Positions 7,069 through 16,628 of a stretch of DNA of 25,693 nt are shown here, in pieces. The notes under the pieces are model-generated. The model was not told where the DNA came from. It made no database searches and saw only the letters and a program-made list of their open reading frames with translations. The translations under genes were made by a program, and so were the position numbers. Numbering within the stretch: position 1 is the stretch's first letter; every line of letters begins with the position of its first letter. Origin of the DNA: Rhodothermaceae bacterium (GTDB lineage Bacteria > Bacteroidota > Rhodothermia > Rhodothermales > Rubricoccaceae); contig JABDIZ010000295.1 of NCBI GenBank assembly GCA_013003465.1, forward strand, positions 1 through 25,693, written 5' to 3'.

Positions 7069-7929
7069 TCAGCCCGCGAGAGCCACGGCGATCTGCGCTG
7101 CGATCCGCGCGTTCTGCTCCAGCAGCGCGAGGTTGGTGTCGAGGCTGCGGCCGTGGGTGAGCGCGCCGAGGCGGCGCAACAGAAACGGCGTCACGGCGCC
7201 CGAGCGCAACCCCAGCGCTTCCATTTCAGCGACGGCCTCGGCGATGACCGGCTCGATTTCAGCGACGGGAACGGCGGCCTCTGCAGGCGGCGGGACCGTG
7301 ACGAGCAGGGCTTGTGGCAGTCCGAGGGCATCGCGCGCACGGGCCAGCGCCGCGACCTCGGCGGGCGTGTCGCAACGCACATCCACCGGCAGGCCGCTGG
7401 TGGCCGAGTAAAACGCAGGCATCTCGTCCGTGCCGTAGCCCACGACCGTGACGCCCTGCGTCTCCAGGGCCTCGCGGGTGGCTCGAAGGTCGAGGATGGC
7501 TTTCGCCCCGGCACAGACGACAACCAGCGGATACCGCCCGAGCGCCGTCAGGTCGGCACTTACGTCCCAGGTAGCCTCGCCCGGCGCTGTGCGGTGGACG
7601 CCGCCGATGCCGCCCGTCGCGAACACGCGCAGTCCGGCGCGATGGGCCAGGTGCATCGTCGCTGCGACCGTCGTGGCGCCGTCGAGCCCCTGCGCCGCCA
7701 CGAGGGGCAGGTCGCGGAGACTCGCCTTGCGCACGCCCTCGGCCGTAGCGAGGTGCCGGATCTGGTCCGCATCCAGCCCGACGACGACCTCGCCGCCAAT
7801 CAGCCCGAGGGTATGGGGGGTAGCGCCTTCCGCGCAGACCGCCGCTTCGAGCCGGAGGGCGGCCTGCTCGTTCTCCGGGTAGGGCAGACCGTGGGCGATG
7901 ACCGTGGATTCGAGAGCGACGGTGGGCAT
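7069..7929 (-). CDS. psuG: pseudouridine-5'-phosphate glycosidase
   Basis: A 286-residue protein of normal length for PsuG, which splits pseudouridine 5'-phosphate reversibly into uracil and ribose 5-phosphate in the cytoplasm. Family signatures: ALESTVIAHGLPYPEN at 5-20, ATGGIGGVHR at 104-113, DVSADL at 122-127, VVVCAGAKAILDL at 136-148 with K143 as the Schiff-base-type lysine, then VVGYGTDEMPAFY. All expected blocks are present in order. It starts at ATG 7929. The usual partner, pseudouridine kinase psuK, is not adjacent, so the kinase is either elsewhere or absent. It is divergent from the lipoprotein gene at 8040, with 110 nt between. The next gene downstream follows after 37 nt, so readthrough into the copper operon is possible. 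The window also encodes a pseudouridine synthase and upp, both linked to uracil and pseudouridine turnover, but they are far away. Confidence 0.95.
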   Translation of the reverse strand: MPTVALESTVIAHGLPYPENEQAALRLEAAVCAEGATPHTLGLIGGEVVVGLDADQIRHLATAEGVRKASLRDLPLVAAQGLDGATTVAATMHLAHRAGLRVFATGGIGGVHRTAPGEATWDVSADLTALGRYPLVVVCAGAKAILDLRATREALETQGVTVVGYGTDEMPAFYSATSGLPVDVRCDTPAEVAALARARDALGLPQALLVTVPPPAEAAVPVAEIEPVIAEAVAEMEALGLRSGAVTPFLLRRLGALTHGRSLDTNLALLEQNARIAAQIAVALAG

Positions 7930-7969
7930 AACGAGGAAGACGAAGCAACGCGCAAGCTAGCATGAACGG

Positions 7970-8001
7970 GTGACGCCCAATCGTTCCCGTTCCCGTATAC
8001 T
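7970..8001 (+). promoter_or_regulatory. possible promoter for the lipoprotein gene at 8040
   Basis: TATACT at 7996-8001 is a good match to a -10 box. GTGACG at 7970-7975 is a partial -35 with a rather long 20-nt spacer. Transcription would begin near 8008, giving a leader of about 30 nt. The region is AT-richer than its surroundings and lies between two divergent genes. Part of it (GTATAC is self-complementary) could also serve psuG on the other strand. Confidence 0.35.
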
Positions 8002-8039
8002 AAACCGATCTTTACTCACTCAATCCCTTTAGACACACC

Positions 8040-8717
8040 ATGAAACGAACCGTATTGACCGGGCTGCTGAGCGTGGCCCTCCTCTCCGCCTTCAGCGGCT
8101 GCGGCGGTTGCGGCGTCAGCGAGGAAGAGCGCCGTGCTGCGGAGCTGGAAGAGGCCGCCGAAGAACTGAGCGAGGCCGCTGAGCGCATGGGCGAAGCCAC
8201 CGGCAACGAGATGGCAGAGGCCATGGAAGGATTCGGCGAGGCGCTCGGCGGAGCGCTCGGTGCCAACGCCGATAACGCGGATCTTGAACCGGTCGAACGC
8301 GAAGCGCTTCGCAACACGGTGCCGGAGTCGATGGGCGGCATGGAGCGCACCAATATCAGCAGCGCCCGCGAAGGCGCGATGGGCATGACCGTCACGCACG
8401 CCGAGGCCGAGTTCCGCGACGGCGAAAGCCGCTTCGAGTACAAGGTGACCGACATGGCCGGTGTGCCCTTTATGGCCTTCGGAGCTATGTGGATGAATGC
8501 CGAGATTGACCGAGAATCCGATTCGGAGATCGAGCGCACGATGACCTACCGGGGCCATCGCGGCTACGAGAAGTACAACTCGAATTCGAACTCGGGCGAG
8601 CTGAGCTTCATCGTGAACGGGTTTTGGGTCGAAGGGCGGGGCTACAACATGAGCCGCGACCAGATCCAGAACGCGATGGACGACGCGCCGGTGCGCGAAC
8701 TCGAAGGGCTCCGCTGA
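8040..8717 (+). CDS. unrecognised lipoprotein with coiled-coil segment
   Basis: A 225-residue protein of unknown function. The signal MKRTVLTGLLSVALLSAFSGC ends in a lipobox, with lipidated C21. Residues about 27-70 are a very acidic Ala/Glu-rich helix (EEERRAAELEEAAEELSEAA...) likely to form a coiled coil. Residues about 95-215 look like a beta-rich globular domain: EAEFRDGESRFEYKVTD, a Met/Phe-rich turn (AGVPFMAFGAMWMNAE), then YRGHRGYEKYNSN and a C-terminal helix DQIQNAMDD. The repeated Tyr/Gly strands and the acidic helix suggest an envelope or stress lipoprotein, but no named family is recognised. It is monocistronic by position: divergent from psuG upstream and followed by a strong hairpin terminator at 8908. 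Confidence 0.8.
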   Translation: MKRTVLTGLLSVALLSAFSGCGGCGVSEEERRAAELEEAAEELSEAAERMGEATGNEMAEAMEGFGEALGGALGANADNADLEPVEREALRNTVPESMGGMERTNISSAREGAMGMTVTHAEAEFRDGESRFEYKVTDMAGVPFMAFGAMWMNAEIDRESDSEIERTMTYRGHRGYEKYNSNSNSGELSFIVNGFWVEGRGYNMSRDQIQNAMDDAPVRELEGLR

Positions 8718-9009
8718 GAGCCTGCCTGTGGAGTTCTGAAGCAGGGTGAAAACGAGCGAGAAGAGCGCGATCCAGGCGCATGAAGCAGCCGAGGCCTGAG
8801 CATCGGCGATGCAGCGCAACGCCGAGCGCGTTCTTGGCAGTCGTTTGCAGCCCTTCAGCATCTTCATAGACCGGCTCCTGGTTCAGCCGCGCTACGCTAT
8901 CCTTTGCAGGGGCACGGACCGCCGTGCCCCTGTTTTCGTACCGGCCGAGTCTTCGCGAACTGTGCGGCACTTCGGCCGTTTAGGAGCCCCTTCGCCCCAC
9001 CCTGTCGGC
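8718..9009. other. 292-nt intergenic stretch with one terminator and no supported gene
   Basis: The stretch lies between the lipoprotein stop and the nrnA-like start. A perfect hairpin followed by a T-run sits at 8908-8936. No tRNA fold, REP-like unit or insertion-sequence end was seen. The nrnA reading frame stays open back to 8809, and a reverse-strand frame is open across 8740-8870, but neither segment shows a recognisable domain or a start context. The segment after the hairpin (8937-9009) must hold the promoter of the next operon; no clear -10 box was found. Confidence 0.6.
8908..8936 (+). terminator. intrinsic terminator (10-bp perfect stem, T-run)
   Basis: AGGGGCACGG (8908-8917) pairs perfectly with CCGTGCCCCT (8922-8931) around an ACCG loop, followed by GTTTT. 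It lies 190 nt after the lipoprotein stop and 74 nt before the nrnA-like start, so it separates the two units. The run of four T is short, so strength is uncertain. Confidence 0.7.
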
Positions 9010-10098
9010 ATGACTGCGCCAGATTCCCTCGATACACTCCGCGATACGCTGCTCGCCGCCGAGCGAGTCGTGCTCACCACGCACATCCGCCCCGATGGGG
9101 ACGCCCTCGGCTCCGAGATCGCGGTCGCACGCTTCCTGCGGGCGCTCGGCAAGGAGGTGATGATCCTCAACGCCGACGCCGAGCCGCGCGTGCTGAGCTG
9201 GCTGGCCGACGAGCAGCCGAAAGGCTTGGTTCAGGTCTATCAGGAGGGCAATCTCAAGCAAGCCAAGGCCGTGGCTGAAGCCGATGTGGTGCTTGTGCTC
9301 GATACCGGGCAACTCCACCGCGTGGGGGCGCCAGCCAACCTCCTCAAAGGCAGTACGGCCACCTCGATGCTCCTCGACCACCACCCCGGCCCCGAGGACG
9401 GGTTCGACATCACCTGCGTGGATACGAACTCTGCCGCGACGGGCGAACTCGTCTACGACCTCATCGCCGGGCACGACCCGAGCCTCGTTGACGCAGCCAT
9501 CGCAACGGCGCTCTACACAGCCATCGTGACCGACACTGGCTCGTTCCGCTATAGCGCCACCACGCCGCGCACGCATCGCATCATCGCCGACGTGCTGGCG
9601 CGCGGCGGCATCACGCCCGAGCCCATCCACATTGCGGTCTATGACGGGCGCTCGCGCGAGGGCCTCCGCCTGCTGGCGCGCGCGCTCGACACCATCGCTA
9701 CGCACTACGCCGGGCGGCTAGCCTCCATGCACGTCACGCAGGCGATGCTGCGCGAGACCGGCGCCTACTTCGACGAAACCGAGGGTCTCATCCAGTATGC
9801 CCTGGCGCTCGACGGGGTCATCGCGGCCGTGATCGGCCTCGAAACGCCGAGCGGCATCAAGCTCTCGTTCCGCTCGAAGGGCGACTGCCCGATCAACGCA
9901 TGGGCAGCGAAGTTTGGTGGGGGCGGGCACACGAATGCGTCGGGTGCCTACGTCACGGGCAAGCCGCTACATCACGTCATGAAGGAAGTCGTGGACAAGG
10001 CGCCGCGGCACGTGGCCGTCGTGCCCGGCGCGGACGAAGGCGAGGCCTCCGAGGACGACATCGCGAAGCTCGCTGCGCTCTTCAACCAGAAACCCTAA
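9010..10098 (+). CDS. nrnA: DHH/DHHA1 phosphoesterase, NrnA-like (nano-RNase / pAp phosphatase)
   Basis: A 362-residue protein of normal length for NrnA. The metal-binding motifs of the DHH superfamily are all present: HIRPDGDALGS (H25, D29, D31), VLDTGQ (D98), LDHHPG (D123, H124, H125) and VTDTGSFRYS (D175). The DHHA1 substrate-binding end has GGGGHTNASG. Members degrade 2-5-nt RNA fragments and dephosphorylate 3'-phosphoadenosine 5'-phosphate, in the cytoplasm with Mn2+. The start is set at ATG 9010, which puts the conserved motif 24 residues in, as in the family; the frame stays open to 8809, but that extension crosses the terminator hairpin. The last 20 residues (EGEASEDDIAKLAALF...) are an unconserved acidic tail. 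The aminopeptidase gene follows after 16 nt, so the two are probably cotranscribed. Confidence 0.93.
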   Translation: MTAPDSLDTLRDTLLAAERVVLTTHIRPDGDALGSEIAVARFLRALGKEVMILNADAEPRVLSWLADEQPKGLVQVYQEGNLKQAKAVAEADVVLVLDTGQLHRVGAPANLLKGSTATSMLLDHHPGPEDGFDITCVDTNSAATGELVYDLIAGHDPSLVDAAIATALYTAIVTDTGSFRYSATTPRTHRIIADVLARGGITPEPIHIAVYDGRSREGLRLLARALDTIATHYAGRLASMHVTQAMLRETGAYFDETEGLIQYALALDGVIAAVIGLETPSGIKLSFRSKGDCPINAWAAKFGGGGHTNASGAYVTGKPLHHVMKEVVDKAPRHVAVVPGADEGEASEDDIAKLAALFNQKP

Positions 10099-10114
10099 CC
10101 CCTACCCATCACCC

Positions 10115-11563
10115 ATGACCGTCTCCCTTGCTGCCGATACGGCGTCCGCGGACCTCATTTTCGTTCCTCTCGTGGGCGGAGTCGTGCCGGAGGCATGGCG
10201 ATCGCGCGTGCCGCAACAGGCCGTCGCCGATGCCCTGGAGACGAAGAGCGTCGTCGTGGTGTACGGGTCGGAAGGCGAGCGCCTTGCGCTGGCGGCCGTC
10301 GCCGACGCGGCCGACGACGACGCGCGGCGTGTGGCCGCCGCCAAAGGCGCGCAGGCGGCGCTGGCCCTCCGCGCCGAGACCGTCGCACTCGTTGTGCCCG
10401 AGGGCGAGGAGGCCGCGCCGTACGTCGAGGGCCTCCTGCTCGGCGCCTACCGCTATACACGCTACAAGACGACTGAGGACGAGGCCTGGGCGGGGCCGTC
10501 CGCGGTGTACGTCCTCGCAGCTGATGCGCAGCGCGCCGCCATCGAGTCCGCCCGCATCCGCGCCGAGGCGACGACCCTCGCCCGCGACCTCGTCAACCGT
10601 TCACCAGACGAGAAAACCGCCACCCAACTCGCAGACCTCGCGCGCGAAGCAGCGGAGTCCGTAGGCCTCGGCGTGGACGTGTGGGACGAACGCCAAATCA
10701 AGGAGGAAGGGTTGGGTGGCCTGCTCGCCGTGAATCGCGGCTCGGCGACGCCGCCGGCGTTCATCGTCCTGGAGCACACATCTGAGGGCAGGGCGGACAC
10801 AGCGCCCGTGGTGCTCGTCGGCAAGGCCGTCACCTTCGATACGGGTGGGCTCTCGCTCAAGCCCACCAAGGGCTCGATGGACCACATGAAGGCCGACATG
10901 GCGGGCGGCGCGGTGGTGATCGGCGCGATGGTCGCCATCGCGCGCCTGAACCTGCCGCTACGCGTCGTCGCCCTGATCCCATCCACCGACAACCGGCCGG
11001 GCGAGGACGCCTACGTGCCCGGCGATGTGGTACGGATGCACTCAGGTGCCACGGTCGAAGTCCTCAACACGGATGCCGAGGGGCGCATGCTCCTCGCCGA
11101 TGCGCTCTCCGTCGCGCGTCGGTACCATCCGCGCCTCGTCGTGGATGTGGCGACGCTCACCGGCGCGCAGGTCGTCGCCCTGGGCTCGCGCGTGGGCGCC
11201 GTGCTGACCAACGAAGGGGAGGGTGCCGATGAGCGGCTCGGCCGCTTCCTCCGCGCCGGGCACGCGACGGGTGATCGCGTCGCGCCGCTGCCGATGTTCG
11301 ACTTCTACAAGAAGCAGCTCGAGAGCGACGTGGCCGACCTCAAGAACGTCGGCGGGCGCGAGGCGGGGACCATCACGGCGGCCAAGTTTCTGGAGCACTT
11401 CACGCAGGATGACGAGGGGGAGGGCTATCCGTGGGTACACCTGGACCTCGCCGGGCCGTCGTTTCTCGAAAAAGCGCAGGGCTACCGGCCCGCGGGCGGC
11501 ACGGGCTTCGGCGTACGGCTGCTCGTGGCCGTCCTGGACGAGCTGGCCCATGAGCCGTCGTAG
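10115..11563 (+). CDS. pepA: leucyl aminopeptidase (M17, PepA-type)
   Basis: A 482-residue cytosolic two-metal aminopeptidase that removes N-terminal residues from peptides. The N-terminal domain (1-160) is variable and Ala-rich, as usual. The catalytic domain begins near 165 (LARDLVNRSPDEKTATQLA). It has the metal- and substrate-binding motifs VGKAVTFDTGGLSLKP with GSMDHMKADMAGG, and NTDAEGRMLLADAL, the M17 signature. The usual C-terminal motif FLxxF appears as AKFLEHF near 428, followed by WVHLDLAGPSF. No signal peptide is present. ATG 10115 is 16 nt after the nrnA-like stop. pdxA follows 33 nt after the stop, so the genes may form one operon. Length and motifs leave little doubt about the family; physiological substrate preference is not visible. 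Confidence 0.96.
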   Translation: MTVSLAADTASADLIFVPLVGGVVPEAWRSRVPQQAVADALETKSVVVVYGSEGERLALAAVADAADDDARRVAAAKGAQAALALRAETVALVVPEGEEAAPYVEGLLLGAYRYTRYKTTEDEAWAGPSAVYVLAADAQRAAIESARIRAEATTLARDLVNRSPDEKTATQLADLAREAAESVGLGVDVWDERQIKEEGLGGLLAVNRGSATPPAFIVLEHTSEGRADTAPVVLVGKAVTFDTGGLSLKPTKGSMDHMKADMAGGAVVIGAMVAIARLNLPLRVVALIPSTDNRPGEDAYVPGDVVRMHSGATVEVLNTDAEGRMLLADALSVARRYHPRLVVDVATLTGAQVVALGSRVGAVLTNEGEGADERLGRFLRAGHATGDRVAPLPMFDFYKKQLESDVADLKNVGGREAGTITAAKFLEHFTQDDEGEGYPWVHLDLAGPSFLEKAQGYRPAGGTGFGVRLLVAVLDELAHEPS

Positions 11564-11596
11564 GTTTCCGCGCGTCTCAGCATCAGCGTCATCGGT

Positions 11597-12595
11597 TTGT
11601 CTTCCCTTCGTTCTTCAGATCAGCGGCCTGTGCTCGCCATCACCAGCGGCGACCCGAACGGGATTGGCCCCGAGGTGGCGCTCAAGGCGCTGGCGGACCC
11701 GGCCGTGCAGGTTCGTATTCATCCGGTGCTCGTGGGGTCGGTGGCCGTCTGGGATTGGTGGGCCAAGGAATTGGGCTTGGTAGACGTAATGCGAGATTTT
11801 GAGATGCGGGAAGCCAACGGCTCGCTTCCCCCAACCGTGGAGCCCGGCCGCATTACGGCCGAGGGCGGGCGGGCCGCGATGCACGCTGTCGAGGCCGCGG
11901 CGGACGGCTGCCTCGCGGGCACGTACAACGGCATGGTGACCGCACCGATCTCGAAGGAAGCCATACGGCTCGCGGACTATGCCTTCCCAGGCCACACCGA
12001 ATTTCTCGCCGCGCGCACCGGCGCCGAGCGCGTCGTGATGCTGCTGGTCTCGGGCGATTTGCGCGTGGGCCTCGTCACAATCCATGTGCCGATTTCGGCC
12101 GTGCCGGGCCTCATCACGGGGGAGCGCATCATAGAAACTCTGACGACCGTGAACGCGGCGCTGCGCCGCGACTTCGGGATTGCCGAGCCGCGCATCGCCG
12201 TGCTCGGCCTCAACCCGCACGCAGGCGATGGCGGCGTGATCGGGCGCGAGGACATGGAGGTCGTCGTGCCTGCGCTCGAAGCGGCCACCGCGCGCGGCTT
12301 CTCCGTCGCTGGGCCGTTTGCCGCCGACGGGTTCTTCGGCCAGCGCGCCGACCGCCAGTTCGACGCCGTCGTGGCGATGTACCACGATCAGGGCCTCGCG
12401 CCCTTCAAAGCCCTCGCGATGGGCGCGGGCGTCAACGTCACCGGCGGCTTGCCCATCGTCCGTACTTCGCCCGATCACGGGACGGCGTTCGCCATCGCCG
12501 GGCAGGGCCTCGCCCGTGCCCACTCCATGCGCGCGGCGATCTTGCTGGCCGCCGAGATCGCCGAGCGGCGGATGCAGGAGGCGGAAGTATCATGA
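11597..12595 (+). CDS. pdxA: 4-hydroxythreonine-4-phosphate dehydrogenase
   Basis: A 332-residue enzyme of vitamin B6 (DXP-dependent pyridoxal phosphate) synthesis, oxidising 4-phosphohydroxy-L-threonine with NAD+. The PdxA hallmarks are in order: ITSGDPNGIGPEVALKAL at the N-terminus, TAPISKEAIRLA, PGHTEFLA (metal His), GLNPHAGDGG (metal His), MYHDQGLAPFK (metal His) and GLPIVRTSPDHGTAFAIAG. The start is a TTG at 11597; a GTG at 11630, next to the conserved block, is equally credible because no ATG is available. Its stop overlaps the next gene's ATG (ATGA at 12592-12595), which indicates translational coupling to the methyltransferase. No pdxJ lies in the window, so the rest of the pathway must be elsewhere. 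Confidence 0.95.
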   Translation: MSSLRSSDQRPVLAITSGDPNGIGPEVALKALADPAVQVRIHPVLVGSVAVWDWWAKELGLVDVMRDFEMREANGSLPPTVEPGRITAEGGRAAMHAVEAAADGCLAGTYNGMVTAPISKEAIRLADYAFPGHTEFLAARTGAERVVMLLVSGDLRVGLVTIHVPISAVPGLITGERIIETLTTVNAALRRDFGIAEPRIAVLGLNPHAGDGGVIGREDMEVVVPALEAATARGFSVAGPFAADGFFGQRADRQFDAVVAMYHDQGLAPFKALAMGAGVNVTGGLPIVRTSPDHGTAFAIAGQGLARAHSMRAAILLAAEIAERRMQEAEVS

Positions 12596-13392
12596 CGAGG
12601 GACGACGGACCACCAACCGCCGGCAGCCGGAACGCGGCTCCATATACGTTGCTCGCGGAGGGCTACGACACCGTCATGGAGCATGTAGACTACGAGGCCT
12701 GGGCCGACTACGTCTACGCATTGCTGATGGAACACCACGGCGCCGTGCGCTCGATTCTGGAGCTGGGCTGCGGGACGGGCTCACTCGCCCTCGCCCTCCA
12801 GGCGTACGGACCCTTCGCCTACCGTGGCACCGATGGGTCGGAGGCGATGGTCAAGGTGGCGCAGCGGAAGGCCCGCGCCGCCAAGATCCCCGTCACGTTC
12901 ACGCCTGCCGACTTCCGCGACCTGCCACCGTTGCCGCCGGTCGATGCCGTGCTGCTGCTCTACGACGGCCTCAACTATGTGCTGGAGCCCTCGGAGATCG
13001 CCACACTGTTCGAGCAGGTCTACCGCGCGCTCAAGCCGGGCGGCCTGTTCGTCTTCGACCAGAGCACGCCGCTCAACTCCCTCAACCACCCCGACGGCTT
13101 CGACGACGCTGGGCGCACGGAGGCGTTCGAGTACCTCCGCACCAGCCGCTACGACCCGGCGACGCACCTGCACACGACGCTCTTCCGCCTTGGAGTGGAC
13201 GGCCAGACGTTCAGCGAGACACACGTGCAGCGGGCCTACGAACTGGCCGAGATCGAGTACCTCGTCGCCCACTCGCCGCTTGTGCGCGTGGCGGCCTACG
13301 ACGGGTTCTCGCTCGATCCCGCCGATGCGTCGGCGGAGCGGATTCACTGGGTGTTGCAGAAGGGGCAAGCGGGAGCGAGCGCAGAGAAGTAG
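12592..13392 (+). CDS. class I SAM-dependent methyltransferase
   Basis: A 266-residue cytoplasmic methyltransferase with the Rossmann SAM-binding fold. Motif I is ILELGCGTG (55-63). An acidic motif II region follows (GTDGSEAMVKVAQ, about 81-93), then the FTPADFRDLP segment and VDAVLLLYDGLNYVLEP (about 115-131), which matches motif IV. The N-terminal YTLLAEGYDTVMEHVDYEAWADYV is typical of the family group that includes ubiquinone/menaquinone-like and small-molecule methyltransferases. It starts with ATG inside the pdxA stop (ATGA) and ends 33 nt before the ABC ATPase gene. The substrate cannot be told. It should not be called UbiE, because the UbiE-specific signatures are missing. Confidence 0.88.
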   Translation: MTRDDGPPTAGSRNAAPYTLLAEGYDTVMEHVDYEAWADYVYALLMEHHGAVRSILELGCGTGSLALALQAYGPFAYRGTDGSEAMVKVAQRKARAAKIPVTFTPADFRDLPPLPPVDAVLLLYDGLNYVLEPSEIATLFEQVYRALKPGGLFVFDQSTPLNSLNHPDGFDDAGRTEAFEYLRTSRYDPATHLHTTLFRLGVDGQTFSETHVQRAYELAEIEYLVAHSPLVRVAAYDGFSLDPADASAERIHWVLQKGQAGASAEK

Positions 13393-13425
13393 CTTCCTTC
13401 CGCATTCTGCCAGCCGCCTGTTCCA

Positions 13426-14121
13426 GTGGAAGGACCGCTCGTCGAGCTTCGCAACGTCGCCGTGTCGTACCCCGCTCCGTCGGGCGACCGGCTGCCCGTG
13501 GCCAGCGACCTCACGCTGACGCTCGACAAGGGCGAAATGGCCTACCTCATCGGGCCGACGGGCAGCGGCAAGAGCACGCTGCTCAAGCTGCTCTACATGG
13601 ACGTGCCGCCCGATTTCGGCATTATCCGCGTGGCGCACTACCGCTCGGACACGCTCAACAAGAAAGACGTGCCGTTCCTGCGCCGCTCGCTCGGCGTCGT
13701 CTTCCAGGATTTCCAACTTCTGCCCGACCGGAGCGCGTTCGACAACGTCGCCTTCGCGCTCTACGCGACGGGCAAGCGCGGGCGGGTGGTCAAAGAGCGC
13801 GTCATGCAGGCGCTCTCCCGCGTGGGGCTCAGCCACCGCGCGCACGCCAAGCCGCACGAGATGTCGGGTGGCGAGAAGCAGCGCGCGTGCATCGCCCGCG
13901 CCATCGTCAACGAGCCTGTCCTACTGCTGGCCGATGAGCCGACCGGCAACCTCGACCCGCGCGTGGCCGACGAGATTCAGAAGCTGCTCGTCAAGCTGAA
14001 CAACCAGGGCATGGCCCTCCTTATGGCGACGCACGACTACCGCCTCGTCCGGGAGTTCCCGGCGCGCACGCTGGCGCTCGTCAAGGGCCGCATCGTCGAG
14101 GTAGACCCGGAGACGTTGTAG
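13426..14121 (+). CDS. ftsE: FtsE-type ABC transporter ATPase
   Basis: A 231-residue ABC ATPase of FtsE size. Walker A is GPTGSGKST (43-51), the Q-loop VVFQDFQLLPDRSAFDNVAFAL (about 87-108), the ABC signature MSGGEKQR (146-153), Walker B LLLADEPT (166-173) and the switch His ATHD (201-204). The Q-loop region and the short length are those of FtsE, which with FtsX activates peptidoglycan hydrolases at the division site. It starts at GTG 13426, 33 nt after the methyltransferase. No ftsX is adjacent. In Bacteroidota ftsE is often separated from ftsX, so this is not abnormal, but a LolD-like or other efflux ATPase cannot be excluded. Followed by 93 nt before the symporter. Confidence 0.82.
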   Translation: MEGPLVELRNVAVSYPAPSGDRLPVASDLTLTLDKGEMAYLIGPTGSGKSTLLKLLYMDVPPDFGIIRVAHYRSDTLNKKDVPFLRRSLGVVFQDFQLLPDRSAFDNVAFALYATGKRGRVVKERVMQALSRVGLSHRAHAKPHEMSGGEKQRACIARAIVNEPVLLLADEPTGNLDPRVADEIQKLLVKLNNQGMALLMATHDYRLVREFPARTLALVKGRIVEVDPETL

Positions 14122-14150
14122 CGGCGAGCATGTCGGCGGCAGAAAGTGAC

Positions 14151-14179
14151 CTGCTGGTTTTTTCGCCCGGCTCTATATT
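14151..14179 (+). promoter_or_regulatory. possible promoter for the AGCS symporter
   Basis: A T-run (14158-14163) and TATATT (14174-14179) stand out in otherwise GC-rich sequence, 36-60 nt before the symporter ATG at 14215. TATATT is a fair -10 box; no good -35 is seen at standard spacing (CTGCTG at 14151-14156). It would begin a unit running through the symporter, the inserted lipoprotein, upp and possibly the antiporter. Confidence 0.35.
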
Positions 14180-14214
14180 CGCTCGATCCTTTCGTCCCAC
14201 CACGCCTCACCCGC

Positions 14215-15924
<1,710 letters not shown>

Positions 15925-15945
15925 CTGGCTGCGGCCTGTCGCCCT

Positions 15946-15980
15946 ATGCCCACCGTCGTTGACCATCCGCTGCTCAAGCG
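15946..15980 (+). repeat. left copy of the upp 5'-end direct repeat
   Basis: Bases 15952-15980 match 16600-16628 at 27 of 29 positions. Extending to the start codons (15946 and 16594) gives 30 of 35. Spacing between copies is 648 nt, a multiple of three. The two differences inside the 29-nt core are synonymous third-position changes (His CAT/CAC and Leu CTG/CTT). Confidence 0.92.
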
Positions 15981-16581
15981 TGGTCCAGCTCTTCTTTGCT
16001 GGATTGCGCTGGGCTTTTGGATGGGCGGATGCATGACTGGGGAGTCATCGGCAGAATCAATTGCTCGGTCCCAATCGAATCATCCCGCAGATACGCTCGG
16101 CACGCGAGTAGTATCTCTGTATGCGCCCGCGCCGGATTATGACGACCGCTGTGTGGTTGCTGAGCCACAGCCCGGATGGTTGGAGCCAGCATTGACGGTG
16201 GAAGCAGCACTAGACAGCCTCGGTCATGCACTCGCCCGCGGGTATTTCCACGAATGGAATGGCCAGCCCACAGGGATTGACTTTGAGCTTGTTGAGGTGG
16301 TTGTTCTCCCCACGCCGTCCGATTCGATGCGCATCGCGGTGATCGATATGAGGGATTCGGACCGATGGGGGGAACGAGGCTTTTTCCAAGGCACGACGGG
16401 TGGGATGATCTCGCAGCGCATGATCTCGGCGACCTTCATGCAAGTGCCGGTTGCGTTGGATGAGCAGCCTCTCCTCGATGGGCTCGTTCTTCTGTACAAT
16501 GGCGAGCGAATCGTCCCGATGGACCACACGCGTTTGGATCTGATCCAGCAACCCGACAACGTCGCCATCTGCTCCAATTGA
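15946..16581 (+). CDS. unrecognised lipoprotein inserted at the 5' end of upp (chimeric signal peptide)
   Basis: A 211-residue protein of unknown function. Its first 12 residues, MPTVVDHPLLKR, are those of the upp product downstream (LTVVDHPLLKR), encoded by a near-copy of the same DNA. From residue 13 it is unrelated: a hydrophobic stretch ALLCWIALGFWMGGC with a lipobox-like end (C29), a short linker, then a domain (about 55-211) with two Cys (in DDRCVVAEPQPGW and near the end in VAICSN), EWNGQPTGIDFELVEVVVLP, RDSDRWGERGFFQGTTGG and LLDGLVLLYNGERI. So upp-derived codons form the basic n-region of a working-looking export signal. Base composition is clearly lower in GC than the flanking genes (53% and 60% in 16021-16080 and 16081-16140 by hand count, against 75% in 16801-16860). 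ATG 15946 lies 21 nt after the symporter stop and is probably the original upp start. Confidence 0.72.
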   Translation: MPTVVDHPLLKRGPALLCWIALGFWMGGCMTGESSAESIARSQSNHPADTLGTRVVSLYAPAPDYDDRCVVAEPQPGWLEPALTVEAALDSLGHALARGYFHEWNGQPTGIDFELVEVVVLPTPSDSMRIAVIDMRDSDRWGERGFFQGTTGGMISQRMISATFMQVPVALDEQPLLDGLVLLYNGERIVPMDHTRLDLIQQPDNVAICSN

Positions 16582-16593
16582 CTCCGCGAATCC

Positions 16594-16628
16594 GTGCTGA
16601 CCGTCGTTGACCACCCGCTTCTCAAGCG
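16594..16628 (+). repeat. right copy of the upp 5'-end direct repeat
   Basis: This copy forms the start of the present upp gene. The aligned start codon is GTG here and ATG in the left copy; codon 2 is CTG here and CCC there. The copies bracket the lipoprotein gene like attachment sites or the scars of a recombination between two related upp alleles. Confidence 0.92.

Noticed and set aside
7983..7995. GTTCCCGTTCCCG short tandem repeat
   Set aside because: Only two units of six bases; too short to be more than chance.
8740..8870. Possible transposase remnant on the minus strand
   Set aside because: The translated reverse frames have no DDE or HTH motif and no inverted ends were found, so no mobile element can be supported.
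8809..9009. N-terminal extension of the nrnA-like gene
   Set aside because: It runs through the hairpin terminator and lacks homology-like sequence; the conserved N-terminus begins at 9010.
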